From Verrucomicrobiia bacterium (lineage in GTDB: Bacteria > Verrucomicrobiota > Verrucomicrobiia > Verrucomicrobiales > DEV007), in contig JAUIAH010000016.1 of the NCBI GenBank assembly GCA_030425385.1, positions 62,001 through 126,000 on the forward strand: 64,000 nucleotides of DNA, in the 5' to 3' direction. The position numbers and the translations under genes are program-made. Shown piece by piece: positions 1-9,542 of this stretch (position 1 is the stretch's first letter; each line of letters begins with the position of its first letter). The notes under the pieces are model-generated. The model was given only the letters and a program-made list of their open reading frames with translations, did not search any database and was not told the origin of the DNA.

Positions 1-507
1 GAGCGCTGCTTGCGCTGCCGTTCGTACGACTGATACCCACACGATGGGGGCGTAGTCGACCCGGCTCTTCAGCAGCACCGGTCCCATCATCAGCCAGAAA
101 CGCACCGCTACCCCTGTACCACAAACGCCTAACACCATCCATACCTGACTTCGCAGGGTGAGATCGCTGACAAATAGTGAGGCCCCCAATAGGCCTAACA
201 TCGTCAAGAACACGGAGAGCACCGCTATCCTGCGGAAGATCCGTTGGCAGGTGACGACCACATCGCCAAAGCGCGTCTCTTCAGTAGACTTCCCCATTTC
301 TCGCGCGAGGTAGCGCACGCCAGCCAGCCCCATGCCGGCGTCGAGAAACGTATAGTAGGAGAAGAAGGCCATCACTAACAGCCACACCCCATAGAGATGC
401 TCTCCCAATCCCGAAGCCAGGGCAGGCGTGACAAAGAAGACCGCCGCGAATTTCACCACGTGGTCGAGCACGTTCAGAAGGGAACTCTTGGCAAGCCGGC
501 GATTCAT
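1..507 (-). CDS. Polysaccharide flippase (Wzx/MATE-like), N-terminal fragment
   Basis: Reading the minus strand from an ATG at 507 gives 169 residues with no stop before the window edge, so only the N-terminal part is present. It begins MNRRLAKSSLLNVLDHVVKF and shows about four hydrophobic segments, near residues 15-35, 40-60, 88-108 and 115-140. The first carries the basic, amphipathic start usual for O-antigen and polysaccharide flippases. The ATG lies one base after the stop of the upstream glycosyltransferase, which implies translational coupling. Proteins of this type flip lipid-linked oligosaccharides across the inner membrane. Family assignment rests on membrane pattern and context, because no diagnostic motif is visible in this fragment. 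Confidence 0.7.
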   Translation of the reverse strand, partial: MNRRLAKSSLLNVLDHVVKFAAVFFVTPALASGLGEHLYGVWLLVMAFFSYYTFLDAGMGLAGVRYLAREMGKSTEETRFGDVVVTCQRIFRRIAVLSVFLTMLGLLGASLFVSDLTLRSQVWMVLGVCGTGVAVRFWLMMGPVLLKSRVDYAPIVWVSVVRTAAQAAL

Positions 508-508
508 C

Positions 509-1726
509 TCAGCCTTTCATCACCTTCAGACAGTGCTCCATGAAGATGTTCGTGCAGTGCTCCCAGCTTCCTCTGCGCTTGGCCGCTATGAGGGCCGCGT
601 GCGCCAGGTCTTCTCGGCGCTCTGGACGCTCACACAACTGCAACACCGCTTCGGCGAACGTTTGCGGGTCGTCCGCAATCTCGATCTCCTTGCCAGCTTC
701 CAATTCCAAGCCCTCCGCGCCCACTGTCGTGGAAACCACCGGCAACCCTGCCGCCACGGCTTCCATGATCTTGATGCGTGTTCCCCCACCCGAGAGCAAG
801 GGTACCGCTAGGACATCACACTTTCCCAAGAAGGGTCGGACGTCATCCACGGTGCCGGTGACGTCGATCGCTGGATCGGTCTCTGCGAGAGCGCGGACCC
901 GCGCAGTGGGGTTTCGGCCGATGATGACGAGCTGAGCTCCCGGCAACCGATCCTTGATGTGCGGAAAGATCTTCTCTGTAAAGAACGTCACCGCTTCAAT
1001 GTTAGGCATCCAATCCATCGATCCCAGGAAACCGATGACCCGTCCATCGCCCCCCACGCGCGTGGGGTGGTGAAAGTAGTCGAAGTCCACTCCCGTCGGC
1101 ACGGAGCCGAGCACATTGCCGAGGCGATACTCTCTCTGGGCATAGGCCGTGTCATCCTCAGAAACGGTGATCACACCGTCAAAGCGTTCCGACAACACGC
1201 GTTCCCAGCGCCGCATGCGATGATACTGGCGTCTGAAATACCATCTAACCAACGGATTGGAATGGGCCGCGGCCAGGCGATCCCATATCTGTGCCTCCAT
1301 GTTGTGCTGAAAGAGCACCCTAGGCGTGCCTCCATCGCGTTTCGGAGCAAACGATGGTGCCAGTGTGAGGAAGTCACACACGATTAGATCGAATGCCTGT
1401 GCGTCGTCCAGCGCTTGGATCTTCGCCCTCAGCGGCGCATGCAGGTACTTTTCCAGGACAAATGGATAGGAAGATAGAAAGCCATTCTTCAGGGCGGTCC
1501 ACGCTGTGTTGGGCGCTTTCCAATCGATCCAAATCTGTTTCGAAGAGTAATTGGAGGCGTCTGCTAGGGCGGATGTAGGCGTGTCCTTGGGACAAAGTGA
1601 TAGGAAAGTGACCTCGTATTGGCGGTGCAGTTCACGCACCATATGGTAGGTGCGCTTCTTGCCTCCCGTATCGAGCGGGTGCAGCGGCCCGCTCTTGACC
1701 CACAGTATCTTAAGCCTCGGGTTCAT
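509..1726 (-). CDS. Glycosyltransferase, GT4-like (GT-B fold)
   Basis: This 405-residue protein has the layout of a GT-B glycosyltransferase. The N-terminal acceptor half opens with ILWVKSGPLHPLDTGGKKRT, and the linker carries ITVSEDD and GVDFDYF. The donor half has GFLGSMDWMPNIEA, a QLVIIGRNP strand, and the nucleotide-sugar segment GGGTRIKIMEAVAAGLPVVS with its conserved glutamate. The opening motif resembles sugar transferases associated with exopolysaccharide systems (stp1-like), which is inference. It should act at the cytoplasmic face, adding a sugar to a lipid-linked glycan. Its start overlaps the end of the upstream membrane glycosyltransferase gene by 17 bp, and its stop is one base before the flippase start, so the three genes form one minus-strand operon. 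Confidence 0.85.
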   Translation of the reverse strand: MNPRLKILWVKSGPLHPLDTGGKKRTYHMVRELHRQYEVTFLSLCPKDTPTSALADASNYSSKQIWIDWKAPNTAWTALKNGFLSSYPFVLEKYLHAPLRAKIQALDDAQAFDLIVCDFLTLAPSFAPKRDGGTPRVLFQHNMEAQIWDRLAAAHSNPLVRWYFRRQYHRMRRWERVLSERFDGVITVSEDDTAYAQREYRLGNVLGSVPTGVDFDYFHHPTRVGGDGRVIGFLGSMDWMPNIEAVTFFTEKIFPHIKDRLPGAQLVIIGRNPTARVRALAETDPAIDVTGTVDDVRPFLGKCDVLAVPLLSGGGTRIKIMEAVAAGLPVVSTTVGAEGLELEAGKEIEIADDPQTFAEAVLQLCERPERREDLAHAALIAAKRRGSWEHCTNIFMEHCLKVMKG

Positions 1727-3272
1727 CTGCCATGGGGTGGATGCGATAGACGTTCAAGATCCCTTCACGGCCCTTCGCACGTGTGGATGGCACACTTGCC
1801 ACCTGTTCGAAGACGTTGGGATAGGTCGCCACGGTGTGCTCGACCAGATCGTGATCGGGGCGTCGTCGGGTTGAGGGGATCCCATGATCGACGATCAGGT
1901 AATCGATGCCGTCTAACAACGCGCGCACACCATCGGGATCGGTCGCCTTGAGCGCGAAGTTCTGCCCTAACCATTCCACATCAGCGAGCCGCTTGCTCCC
2001 TCGTGCCACGATGACCTCTCCGTGGGGGCGATGCTCACTTGCGAAGGCCGCTGCTGCCACAAGGGCACCTTCGCCGCGCGCATCCGATGAGGCGAGGATC
2101 CGAATGGGGCGAGTCTCCCAACTCAGAAGGGAGGCCAGCGCCTTGGAGAAGCCGTCGCCACGCTTGTCGGCTGCGCGAAACCCGTCCAGCGATAGGAATA
2201 CGCCTAGTAGGCAGAAAGCAAGCGCCGCATAGCGTGCCCAACCCCAGGTGCGCTCCCAGATCCCATGGATCGCGAAGGCGCCTAACAACATCACGGGAGG
2301 TGCTGTCACGAGCAGGTACCGATCCTCCAGGCCCGCAGGCACAAAGAGAAAGAATACCCCTCCTGCCAGGCCTAGAACGACGCATCCCAAGGCCATCCCT
2401 TGGCGCCGCCGTAGAGCCATCACTCCCCCGATGATGGCCAAGAGGATGACAAAGACACCAAAGACACGTCGCAAGCCTTGTAGGTAGTAGGGGAGCGCTT
2501 CCTGCGCATGCTGCGTCACGGTCGTATCGCGTGCTCCCTCTTGCGTGATGCCAAGGGTGAATAGCATCCAAGGCATCGCCAGGACCAACACGGGTAGCGG
2601 TGCCAGCCACAAGGTGCGTCGTTTGAGGAGTGTCCATTTCCCTGATAACAGCATCCATAGGCCTGGCACCAATGCCAGTACGAGTCCTGCGGCTTTGGTG
2701 AGGATTGCCAGAGCAGCCAAGAACCCGAATCCCAGCGCCGAGCGCGCATCCTTACGGTCCACGAAGCGCGCAAAGGCAAGGATCGCCGCGAAGGTCATGA
2801 GGACTTGCAGACCATCTGACATCACGGTGGCGGTGTATTTCTGTGAGAGCGGGAGGGCCATGAAACCTAGGGCGGCTCCCAAGGCGGCCGGGTCCGGCAA
2901 CATGCGCTGACCAGCCGTAAAGATGAGCACCGCACATCCTGCCATCACCATGGCGGCAAAGATGAGGACGGCACCTTTCGTTGGTAGCGGCCAGAGCCAC
3001 AATCCCTCCAGGCAGTAGAAGAAGGGTGGGTAGTGCCCTAGCGCCACCTTTGGGTAGGCCTTCGCATACGTGTGCGCGTAGGAAAGCGGCATGGGTTCTT
3101 CAAGGAATCCGCCCGCAAGGTAGTCGCGCACCATCAATCCGGTGACGACATGGGCCGCTTCGTCAGGATGCCCCGCGAAATCCATCTCGTAGGCACGATT
3201 CTCATCCTGGAGCGTAAGCGCTAACAGAAGGCTCAAGATAAAGACTCCGATGCCTTTCCAGCTATTGCTCAT
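1710..3272 (-). CDS. Integral-membrane glycosyltransferase, GT39/PMT-like
   Basis: This 520-residue protein is strongly hydrophobic, with roughly ten membrane segments. An N-terminal segment is followed by the loop HPDEAAHV, where the Asp-Glu pair sits at the position of the catalytic acid in dolichyl-phosphate-mannose mannosyltransferase-like (GT39/ArnT) enzymes. A soluble C-terminal domain of about 130 residues ends near YRIHPMADEPEA. Family members take a sugar from a polyprenyl-phosphate donor at the periplasmic face. The gene heads the minus-strand operon leading to the GT4 enzyme and flippase, and diverges from a methyltransferase 62 bp away. Donor and acceptor cannot be read from sequence. 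Confidence 0.75.
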   Translation of the reverse strand: MSNSWKGIGVFILSLLLALTLQDENRAYEMDFAGHPDEAAHVVTGLMVRDYLAGGFLEEPMPLSYAHTYAKAYPKVALGHYPPFFYCLEGLWLWPLPTKGAVLIFAAMVMAGCAVLIFTAGQRMLPDPAALGAALGFMALPLSQKYTATVMSDGLQVLMTFAAILAFARFVDRKDARSALGFGFLAALAILTKAAGLVLALVPGLWMLLSGKWTLLKRRTLWLAPLPVLVLAMPWMLFTLGITQEGARDTTVTQHAQEALPYYLQGLRRVFGVFVILLAIIGGVMALRRRQGMALGCVVLGLAGGVFFLFVPAGLEDRYLLVTAPPVMLLGAFAIHGIWERTWGWARYAALAFCLLGVFLSLDGFRAADKRGDGFSKALASLLSWETRPIRILASSDARGEGALVAAAAFASEHRPHGEVIVARGSKRLADVEWLGQNFALKATDPDGVRALLDGIDYLIVDHGIPSTRRRPDHDLVEHTVATYPNVFEQVASVPSTRAKGREGILNVYRIHPMADEPEA

Positions 3273-3334
3273 AACAATGGTCCTCCTATCATCTTCCCTA
3301 TTGCAGAAGGCGTCTCCTTCGTCTCCATTGGGGA

Positions 3335-4036
3335 ATGGCCACCCCTGATCCAGAGTTCGATGCCTATGCAGCCGACTATGATCGTGCGTTGCAGAAAGGC
3401 CTCGCGCTCACCGGGGAGGGCAAGGACTTCTACGCCAACGGGCGCTTGAAGCTTCTCGCCAAGATGCTTGGCGAGCGCGAGCATGCGGTGGCACGTTGCC
3501 TGGACTTTGGATGCGGGACAGGCTCGGCCACGCCATTTCTCTATCAGCATCTTCACGCTACCCAGGTCGTGGGGATCGATCCCTCGGATCAATCGCTTGA
3601 GGTAGCACGCGCCACCCATGGCAGCGCTGCGGAGACGAGGTTTGAGAATACGCAGTCCTTTCAGGGCGAAGGAAACGTTGACCTCGCTTTCTGCAATGGA
3701 GTCTTTCACCACATCCCGCTTGATGACCGCCTTGGAGCGGCCAAACAGGTCTTTGAGGCCCTTCGTCCAGGAGGTCTCTTTGCGCTTTGGGAAAACAATG
3801 CGTGGAATCCAGCCACGCGTTTCGTGATGAGTCGGGTTCCCTTTGATCGCGACGCGATTCTGGTGTGGCCCTGTCAGGCTCGCCGCCTGTTGCGAGAGGC
3901 CGGTTTTGACATCCTTCGCACGGATTTCGCCTTCGTCTTTCCTGGCTTTCTCAAGGGATTGCGTTTCCTGGAGCCAGCCTTGCAGAAGTTTCCATTGGGC
4001 GGGCAATACCAAGTCTTGGCGCGCAAGCGTTCCTAG
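3335..4036 (+). CDS. Class I SAM-dependent methyltransferase
   Basis: The 233-residue soluble protein carries the SAM-binding motif I as LDFGCGTGSATPF (about residues 55-67). The acidic residue closing strand 2 appears in VVGIDPSDQS, and a motif like LAFCNGVFHHIPLDDR marks strand 4. This is the Methyltransf_11/25 type used on small molecules, lipids or glycans. It is the only plus-strand gene between two minus-strand glycosyltransferase groups. Its stop lies 11 bp from that of the convergent GT2 gene. A GGGGA sequence immediately precedes the ATG but is too close to be an ideal ribosome binding site. A sugar or glycolipid substrate is inferred from location only. Confidence 0.85.
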   Translation: MATPDPEFDAYAADYDRALQKGLALTGEGKDFYANGRLKLLAKMLGEREHAVARCLDFGCGTGSATPFLYQHLHATQVVGIDPSDQSLEVARATHGSAAETRFENTQSFQGEGNVDLAFCNGVFHHIPLDDRLGAAKQVFEALRPGGLFALWENNAWNPATRFVMSRVPFDRDAILVWPCQARRLLREAGFDILRTDFAFVFPGFLKGLRFLEPALQKFPLGGQYQVLARKRS

Positions 4037-4047
4037 CATAGGCCGCA

Positions 4048-5187
4048 TCAAGGATGGAGACCTTTCTCGCTCTTCTTATAGACGTGGATGCAAAGCAGTC
4101 CGGTGACGAGCACGCTGAAGACACTGAGGAAGTGTCCGCCAAAGGTGAGGATATCCATTAGGTGAATCCCACCAAATCCAGCCCGCATCCATGCGACAAA
4201 TAAAGCTGCTACCCCTAACATCCCTACCCCAAAAGCTAGCAAGGTAGCGAAGAATAAGACGCCTTCATCCAACGTGATCAGCATCCGTGTGATCCCCAAA
4301 CAGCGGTGTTTCCCGCGGAGATAGAGAACGCAGCTGAAGAGATAGAGTTGGGCCCCGACCAGTGCCGTGATGAGAAGGAGGACCTTGCTGTGGACGTCAA
4401 AGATATTGAGCCCTACTACCGCAATCGGTCCAGTGACGAATGCTAACAGCTGCATCAAACTCGCCACGAGTGCCAAGAAGAGACCGATGAATTCGAACAG
4501 CTGTGGGCGTTCAGAAAGGATGAAGAGCAAATGGCGCATCCCATCGCGCCACGTGCGCAAATGGGCCTCGCGTCCTTCTGGTCCGCGGCGGAGACCGGAG
4601 GGGATCTCTACGATCTTCGCTTTACCCTTCAGGGCCTTGATGAGCAGTTCCGATGCGAACTCCATGCCGTTCGATCGAATGGCCCATCGCTGATAAGCCG
4701 TTTTCCGAAGACAGCGGAATCCCGAATTGCAGTCGCTCAAGCGTCCGTGAAAGAGCCGATTGATCAGCCAGGTCAACACCGGCGTCCCCAGATGCCGATG
4801 CAAGCCTGGCATCGCTCCGGGCTCAATGGCATCGGTCATCCGCGAAGCGATGGCCATGTCGGCATCGGCCTCTATCGCTTTCTCATACAGCGCCAAGGCA
4901 TCCTCGTAGCGATAGGTTTGATCGGCGTCGGCAAACATCACGTAAGTTCCTTCCGCTGCCTCGATGCCGCCTTGCAAGGCGGCGCCGTAGCCACGCTGGC
5001 TCACGGGAACGACACGCGCACCTTCTGCCATGGCAATCTCCGCACTCCGATCTTCACTCCCATTGTCCGCCACGACGATTTCATAGGCTAAGCCTTCTGC
5101 GCGATCGAGTGAAGCCCGCACGTCGCGAATGCATTGCGCCAGGGTTTCTTCCTCATTGAGACAGGGAAATACAAATGTCAGGTCCAT
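4048..5187 (-). CDS. Glycosyltransferase family 2 with C-terminal membrane domain (DPM1/DPG-synthase-like)
   Basis: The protein opens with the GT2 signature LTFVFPCLNEEETLAQCI, followed by VVADNGSEDRS, then YVMFADADQTY, which holds the DxD-type metal and nucleotide-sugar motif, and SDCNSGFRCLRK. After about residue 235 there are four hydrophobic segments, as in dolichyl-phosphate-glucose/mannose synthase relatives that make polyprenyl-phosphate sugars. Such a product would suit the nearby GT39-like enzyme. I place the start at the ATG at 5187 because GT2 proteins begin just before the first strand. In-frame ATGs at 5226 and 5217 would add 13 or 10 residues, and the one at 5217 has a GGCGGGA upstream, so the start is uncertain. 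Confidence 0.8.
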   Translation of the reverse strand: MDLTFVFPCLNEEETLAQCIRDVRASLDRAEGLAYEIVVADNGSEDRSAEIAMAEGARVVPVSQRGYGAALQGGIEAAEGTYVMFADADQTYRYEDALALYEKAIEADADMAIASRMTDAIEPGAMPGLHRHLGTPVLTWLINRLFHGRLSDCNSGFRCLRKTAYQRWAIRSNGMEFASELLIKALKGKAKIVEIPSGLRRGPEGREAHLRTWRDGMRHLLFILSERPQLFEFIGLFLALVASLMQLLAFVTGPIAVVGLNIFDVHSKVLLLITALVGAQLYLFSCVLYLRGKHRCLGITRMLITLDEGVLFFATLLAFGVGMLGVAALFVAWMRAGFGGIHLMDILTFGGHFLSVFSVLVTGLLCIHVYKKSEKGLHP

Positions 5188-5290
5188 AAGCCCAAAGGCA
5201 GCGTGCTGCGTTGTCATTCCCGCCATTCACGGCTAGACCCTTTGTCATCATTTGCCAAATATAAACCTCCTTTAAGCAACGTTCACTGCC

Positions 5291-6421
5291 ATGTGGTTCC
5301 TCCTTCTCATCTTTGTGTCTACAGGTGGTGTTCTGTTCTACACCTTTATAGGTTATCACTTCCTGATGCGGGTCCGCGCGCGCCGATGTGTGCATCCCAT
5401 GAGCAGCGCCGCCGCCCCTTTGAATCAGCCTACCATCGCGGTGGTCATTGCGGCCTATCAGGCTGAAGGTCTCATTGGCGATCGGATTCGGAACCTTCAA
5501 TCGTGCGACTACCCTTCGCACCTTTGCGAGATCATCGTGGTCAGCGATGGCTGCACGGATGGCACCGCCCATGAAGCGCGTGCTGCCGGGGCCACGGTTC
5601 TGGAAGAACCCGCGCGGCGCGGCAAGCCCGCCTGCCTCAACCACGGCATCAATCGGGCCCAATCAGAGATCATTGTCCTAACAGATGTTCGGCAGCGATT
5701 CGCGGAAGATGCCTTGAGAACATTGGTAGCGCCCTTTGCCGATGCGCGGGTGGGAGCCGTGAGTGGGGAACTCATCATCCAAGGCTCCGAGGGTGACGTG
5801 GCCCAGGGAATTGGACGCTATTGGGAAATGGAGCGCCAACTCCGTCGCGATGAGGCGCTCACCGGATCAGCGGTGGGATGCACCGGCGCCATCTACGCCA
5901 TTCGTCGAACGGATTACCTGCCGCTTCCCGAGGACACGCTGATCGATGACGTTGTGGTCCCGATGCGTATTGCGCGCACTGGGAAACGGGTTCTCTTCCT
6001 GACAGAGGCCCAAGCCTTCGATCCCCAGGCGCTCGATCCCGAACGCGAGCACGTCCGTAAACGCCGGACTCTCGCCGGCAATTTCCAGATGCTCTTTCGT
6101 TATCCTCAATGGTGTCTCCCCTCAGGCCATCCCCTCTGGTTTCGCTTACTCTCACACAAATACCTACGCCTCGCCGCGCCGTTCTTCCTCATGCTGTGTT
6201 TGCTAAGTCACAGCTTGCTCGCCTTTCATGGTCATTACTTCTTCGCTCTCACCTGGATTCCCCACCTTGCCCTCTATATTCTTGGCACGATTGGGCTGAT
6301 CTCCCAACGAGCTCAGAAGCCCTTCTGGCTCACAATCCCGGCGGCCTTTCTCTTTCTCAATGGCATGTCCTTGGCCGGGCTCGTCTACTACCTTCGAAGC
6401 CGCAAGGCCGTGGGGTGGTGA
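5291..6421 (+). CDS. Glycosyltransferase family 2, membrane-bound processive type
   Basis: This 376-residue protein has an N-terminal membrane segment (about 1-22), then a GT2 catalytic domain. The domain shows VVIAAYQAEGLIGDRI, EIIVVSDGCTDGTA, EIIVLTDVRQRFAEDA (acidic site), and EDTLIDDVVVPMRIARTG, followed by the RKRRTLAGNFQML block that takes the place of the QxxRW motif of cellulose-synthase-like enzymes. About three membrane segments close the protein. Enzymes of this shape extend or export an extracellular polysaccharide. The gene diverges from the other GT2 gene across 64-103 bp that must hold both promoters. The glycan is unknown. Confidence 0.85.
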   Translation: MWFLLLIFVSTGGVLFYTFIGYHFLMRVRARRCVHPMSSAAAPLNQPTIAVVIAAYQAEGLIGDRIRNLQSCDYPSHLCEIIVVSDGCTDGTAHEARAAGATVLEEPARRGKPACLNHGINRAQSEIIVLTDVRQRFAEDALRTLVAPFADARVGAVSGELIIQGSEGDVAQGIGRYWEMERQLRRDEALTGSAVGCTGAIYAIRRTDYLPLPEDTLIDDVVVPMRIARTGKRVLFLTEAQAFDPQALDPEREHVRKRRTLAGNFQMLFRYPQWCLPSGHPLWFRLLSHKYLRLAAPFFLMLCLLSHSLLAFHGHYFFALTWIPHLALYILGTIGLISQRAQKPFWLTIPAAFLFLNGMSLAGLVYYLRSRKAVGW

Positions 6422-6447
6422 ATCCTGGGCTTCTTTCCTAACGCAAC

Positions 6448-7746
6448 TTACCAGCAAATGCCTCGCACCGAAACCTCCAATTCCTGGAGAGCGGGCCATC
6501 CATTCACATCGATCACGTCATGTTGAGGCCCTAACGCTGATTGCAAATCGTCAAGATTCACACATTGATTGGAAACGACAACGGTTCCACGTTCGCCCAC
6601 TGCAGCGGCGCAGTCTTGGTGCATCAGCGACTCAAGGCCGGGCAATTTCTGGGCCACCAGGGCCTTGGAGGCCCCCATCAGTTTCTCCAGATTCAACCAT
6701 GGGTCGTAGAGCCGTAGCGTCCGTCCTTCCGCTAACAAGCGCGCAGCCACTTCAACCATCGGGCTCCCACGCAAGTCATCGGTATCACGTTTGAAGCTCA
6801 GGCCTAACATCACCACTTCCTCGGCAGAGGCGAGCATGTCGAATAGGTGGTCGACGTGGGCTCGGTTGCTAGGTAAGACATGGTCAAGCATTGGAATGGA
6901 AATGCCGGACGACGCCGCCATGGAAGAGAGAGCGGCCACATCCTTGGGCAAGCACGATCCGCCAAAGGGGTTTCCTGGGCGGAGATAGTAGGGAGAAATG
7001 TTGAGAACGGTGTCAGAGCAAACAGCTTCCATCACCTTGCGTCCGTCTACCTGAAGGTGTTTGGCCATGCGTCCGATCTCGTTGGCGAATGCCACCTTGG
7101 TGGCGTGGAACGCGTTGCAGGCGTACTTCACCAATTCAGCGGCCTCGAAATCAAGTCTGACGATCTCAGGATCTAACAACGCTTCCAGGATCCCCAACGG
7201 CGCTTCCGGATCCGCACATCCGACGACCGCAATGCTAGGGTCTTCGAAATCGGCGATGGCGGTGCCTTGTCGTAGGAATTCAGGATAAAAGTATAAGGCC
7301 ATGCGGCCGGCCGCGAGCGTGCGAGCGAAGACTTCCTCTGCCAGGCGCCGCGTGGTCCCTGGCACCATCGTGCTCCGCAGAATCACGATGTGCGGGTGCG
7401 CCGTTTCCTTGCCCATGAGCGCAATAGCGATCTGGGCCACGACCGCCTCCACGTGGCGGAGGTTGATGCTCCCGTCTTCAGCGGAAGGAGTGCCCACGCA
7501 GACGATGCTCACCTCCGTGTCGCGCACGGCGTCTGCCGCCTGCGTCGTCGCTCGCAAGCGCCCAGAGGCGAGCCCATCCTGGATCCGTTCCTCCAGACCA
7601 GGCTCTGAGATTTGCGCCTCCCCGGCATTCATCAGGGCGACTTTCTCAGCCAAGACATCGACACCCACCACTTCGTGTCCGCGCTTGGCGAGACACGCTG
7701 CCGCTACGGAACCGACGTAGCCCAGTCCGAAGATGCTGATTCTCAT
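6448..7746 (-). CDS. GDP-mannose 6-dehydrogenase-like (UDPG/GDP-Man dehydrogenase family)
   Basis: The 432-residue protein begins with a Rossmann motif, MRISIFGLGYVGSVAAACLA, for NAD binding. It has IVCVGTPS, the central FANEIGRMAKHL helix, and the catalytic-cysteine block NPFGGSCLPKDVAALS. It ends in GICW, as does the Pseudomonas AlgD that I recall (family knowledge, not a search). The reaction would be the two-step, four-electron oxidation of GDP-mannose to GDP-mannuronate, although UDP-sugar specificity cannot be excluded. It follows the UDP-glucose dehydrogenase gene on the same strand after 44 bp, so the cell can probably make two uronic acid donors for its polysaccharide. Confidence 0.85.
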   Translation of the reverse strand: MRISIFGLGYVGSVAAACLAKRGHEVVGVDVLAEKVALMNAGEAQISEPGLEERIQDGLASGRLRATTQAADAVRDTEVSIVCVGTPSAEDGSINLRHVEAVVAQIAIALMGKETAHPHIVILRSTMVPGTTRRLAEEVFARTLAAGRMALYFYPEFLRQGTAIADFEDPSIAVVGCADPEAPLGILEALLDPEIVRLDFEAAELVKYACNAFHATKVAFANEIGRMAKHLQVDGRKVMEAVCSDTVLNISPYYLRPGNPFGGSCLPKDVAALSSMAASSGISIPMLDHVLPSNRAHVDHLFDMLASAEEVVMLGLSFKRDTDDLRGSPMVEVAARLLAEGRTLRLYDPWLNLEKLMGASKALVAQKLPGLESLMHQDCAAAVGERGTVVVSNQCVNLDDLQSALGPQHDVIDVNGWPALQELEVSVRGICW

Positions 7747-7790
7747 GTGGCCACCCTAGGCCACTTTGAGCCTATGAAAACCTCCAAATG

Positions 7791-9149
7791 TTAGACTGCA
7801 GGAGGAGAACCTTGACCCACACCCCAGGCTTCGAAGCCAATGGCACGCATTTCGGTGAGGTTGACCAAGTTCCGTCCATCAAAGAGGAAGGCCGGCTTGG
7901 GCATGGTCGCGTGGAGTTTCTCAAAGTCTTGCTCTTTGAATTCGTCCCACTCGGTCAGGATGACGATCGCATGTGCCCCTGACGCAGCTTCCTCGGCAGA
8001 CTGACAGATTTCGACTTCCTCACTTTCTTCCACGCCAAGATCCTCTAGGATGCGTCCTTTGGACACTTGCGGGTCGTAGATGCTGAGGTGAGCCTGTTCG
8101 CCTAAGAGATCCTGACAGACCGTGATAGCGGCTGATTCACGTGTGTCGTCCGTGTCTTTCTTGAAGGCAAAGCCCCAGATGGCAATCTTCTTCTTGGCCA
8201 CAGTGTTGAACATCGTTTCGACAATCCGTGAGGAGAAACGACGTTTCTGATAGTTGTTTATCTTCACCACCTGTTCCCAATACTCGGCCGCTTCATTCAA
8301 GCCGTAGTGCTCGCACAGATACACGAGATTGAGGATGTCTTTCTGGAAGCACGAACCACCGAAACCAACGGAAGCCTTGAGAAATTTGGGACCGATCCGG
8401 CTGTCCATTCCGATGGCGTGAGCCACTTCGTCAACTTCCGCATTGGTAGCCTCACACAATGCCGAAATGGCGTTGATGGAGGAGATGCGCTGAGCGAGGA
8501 AAGCGTTGGCAGTGAGCTTGGAGAGCTCTGAGGACCAAAGATTGGTCGTGAGCACGCGATCACGAGGCACCCAGCGCGCGTAGATCGAGGCGAGCGTTTC
8601 CACCGCTTCCTCCGATTCGCCCCCGATGAGCACGCGATCGGGTTCGAGGAGATCGGGAATGGCGGTGCCTTCGGCCAGAAACTCCGGATTGGAGAGCACG
8701 TCAAATTTCAGATCTGGATTGCCGGCCTTGAGGATGCGCTGAATCGAATTGGCAGTGCGGACGGGGATGGTGGATTTCTCCACCACGATCTTGTTTCCCT
8801 CAGCCACCGACGCGATGCGACGCGCGCAGCTCTCAATGTAGCGCAGATCAGCCGCCCGCCCAGCTCCTAACCCGAAGGTCTTGGTCGGGGTACCGACGCA
8901 GATGAAGAGGATGTCACTCTTCCGAATATTCGCATCGATCTCGGTATCGAAGAAGAGGTTCTCACCCCGTCGCTGAGCCACGATCTCATTCAATCCAGGC
9001 TCGTGGATGGGGAGCACATCCGAGTTCCAGGCACGGATACGTTCCTCATTCAGGTCCACCACAGTCACAGCGATGTCTGGGCACTTGTTGGCGATCATGG
9101 CCATGGTGGGGCCACCGACGTAGCCCGCTCCGATACAGCAAATATTCAT
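7791..9149 (-). CDS. ugd: UDP-glucose 6-dehydrogenase, eukaryotic-like
   Basis: From the ATG at 9149 the protein begins [20 protein letters not shown], with a Rossmann motif whose Gly-Gly-Pro version is typical of animal and plant UGDH. It continues with [23 protein letters not shown], and the catalytic cysteine block [17 protein letters not shown], and ends in the usual NAD/UDP-binding C-terminal domain ([13 protein letters not shown]). It oxidises UDP-glucose to UDP-glucuronate using two NAD+. The alternative start at 9161 adds four residues (MKPT), and neither start has a Shine-Dalgarno sequence. Gene order suggests co-transcription with the GDP-mannose dehydrogenase-like gene. Confidence 0.92.
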   Translation of the reverse strand: MNICCIGAGYVGGPTMAMIANKCPDIAVTVVDLNEERIRAWNSDVLPIHEPGLNEIVAQRRGENLFFDTEIDANIRKSDILFICVGTPTKTFGLGAGRAADLRYIESCARRIASVAEGNKIVVEKSTIPVRTANSIQRILKAGNPDLKFDVLSNPEFLAEGTAIPDLLEPDRVLIGGESEEAVETLASIYARWVPRDRVLTTNLWSSELSKLTANAFLAQRISSINAISALCEATNAEVDEVAHAIGMDSRIGPKFLKASVGFGGSCFQKDILNLVYLCEHYGLNEAAEYWEQVVKINNYQKRRFSSRIVETMFNTVAKKKIAIWGFAFKKDTDDTRESAAITVCQDLLGEQAHLSIYDPQVSKGRILEDLGVEESEEVEICQSAEEAASGAHAIVILTEWDEFKEQDFEKLHATMPKPAFLFDGRNLVNLTEMRAIGFEAWGVGQGSPPAV

Positions 9150-9542
9150 AGTCGGTTTCATATTATCTGATAATTCTAATAAGCAATCCTTAAGGGAGGA
9201 TAGATCTGGTAATTCTCAGAATCGCGATATCTAAGATTCTAGCTGGCGAGAGCATCGCTCGAATCTGCCAATCGTCTACCAAAGACTTGCGTACACCAAA
9301 GCGGGCGTTCCGCCGAGGGGGTCAGCGGAACGCCCGCCTGAGCGATCTCGCAATCACTCGAGGTTGGGAGTTGGGGTGTTGGGAGGGGATTGAAGCCGAT
9401 TGCTGAGGGGCGAGACCAGGATGGATGGTTGGTTGGTTGAGGAAGGCGGCCTCGCCAGAAGCAGTCATTTCCAACACCAACCTTAACTACCGCCTCTCAG
9501 GCCAGAATCTTACAGCAGATCGGGAAATTCTTTCACCATGCC
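9150..9542. other. Intergenic region between ugd and the GH2 gene
   Basis: About 390 bp without a convincing gene. The part near ugd (9150-9240) is AT-rich and should hold the ugd promoter, but no clear -35/-10 pair was found. It also contains a perfect hairpin at 9301-9337. The stretch 9358-9460 is G/T-rich with short GGTT and GGGGT runs, and CCAACACCAACC near 9470 is partly complementary to it. The only open frames here are short and look like chance. Confidence 0.5.
9301..9337 (-). terminator. Perfect 13-bp GC-rich hairpin, possible terminator of the GH2 gene
   Basis: The arms GCGGGCGTTCCGC (9301-9313) and GCGGAACGCCCGC (9325-9337) are exact complements around an 11-nt loop. Read on the minus strand, the stem is followed by TTTGGTG, a weak T-run. 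The hairpin lies about 205 bp after the GH2 stop and 150 bp before ugd. It could end the GH2 message, but the poor T-tract leaves other roles open. Confidence 0.45.

Noticed and set aside
3269..4051. 260-codon frame antisense to the class I methyltransferase
   Set aside because: The plus-strand frame has clear SAM motifs; the minus-strand frame has none.
9358..9460. G-quadruplex or tandem repeat in the ugd-GH2 gap
   Set aside because: The G-runs are too short and irregular to support either by eye.
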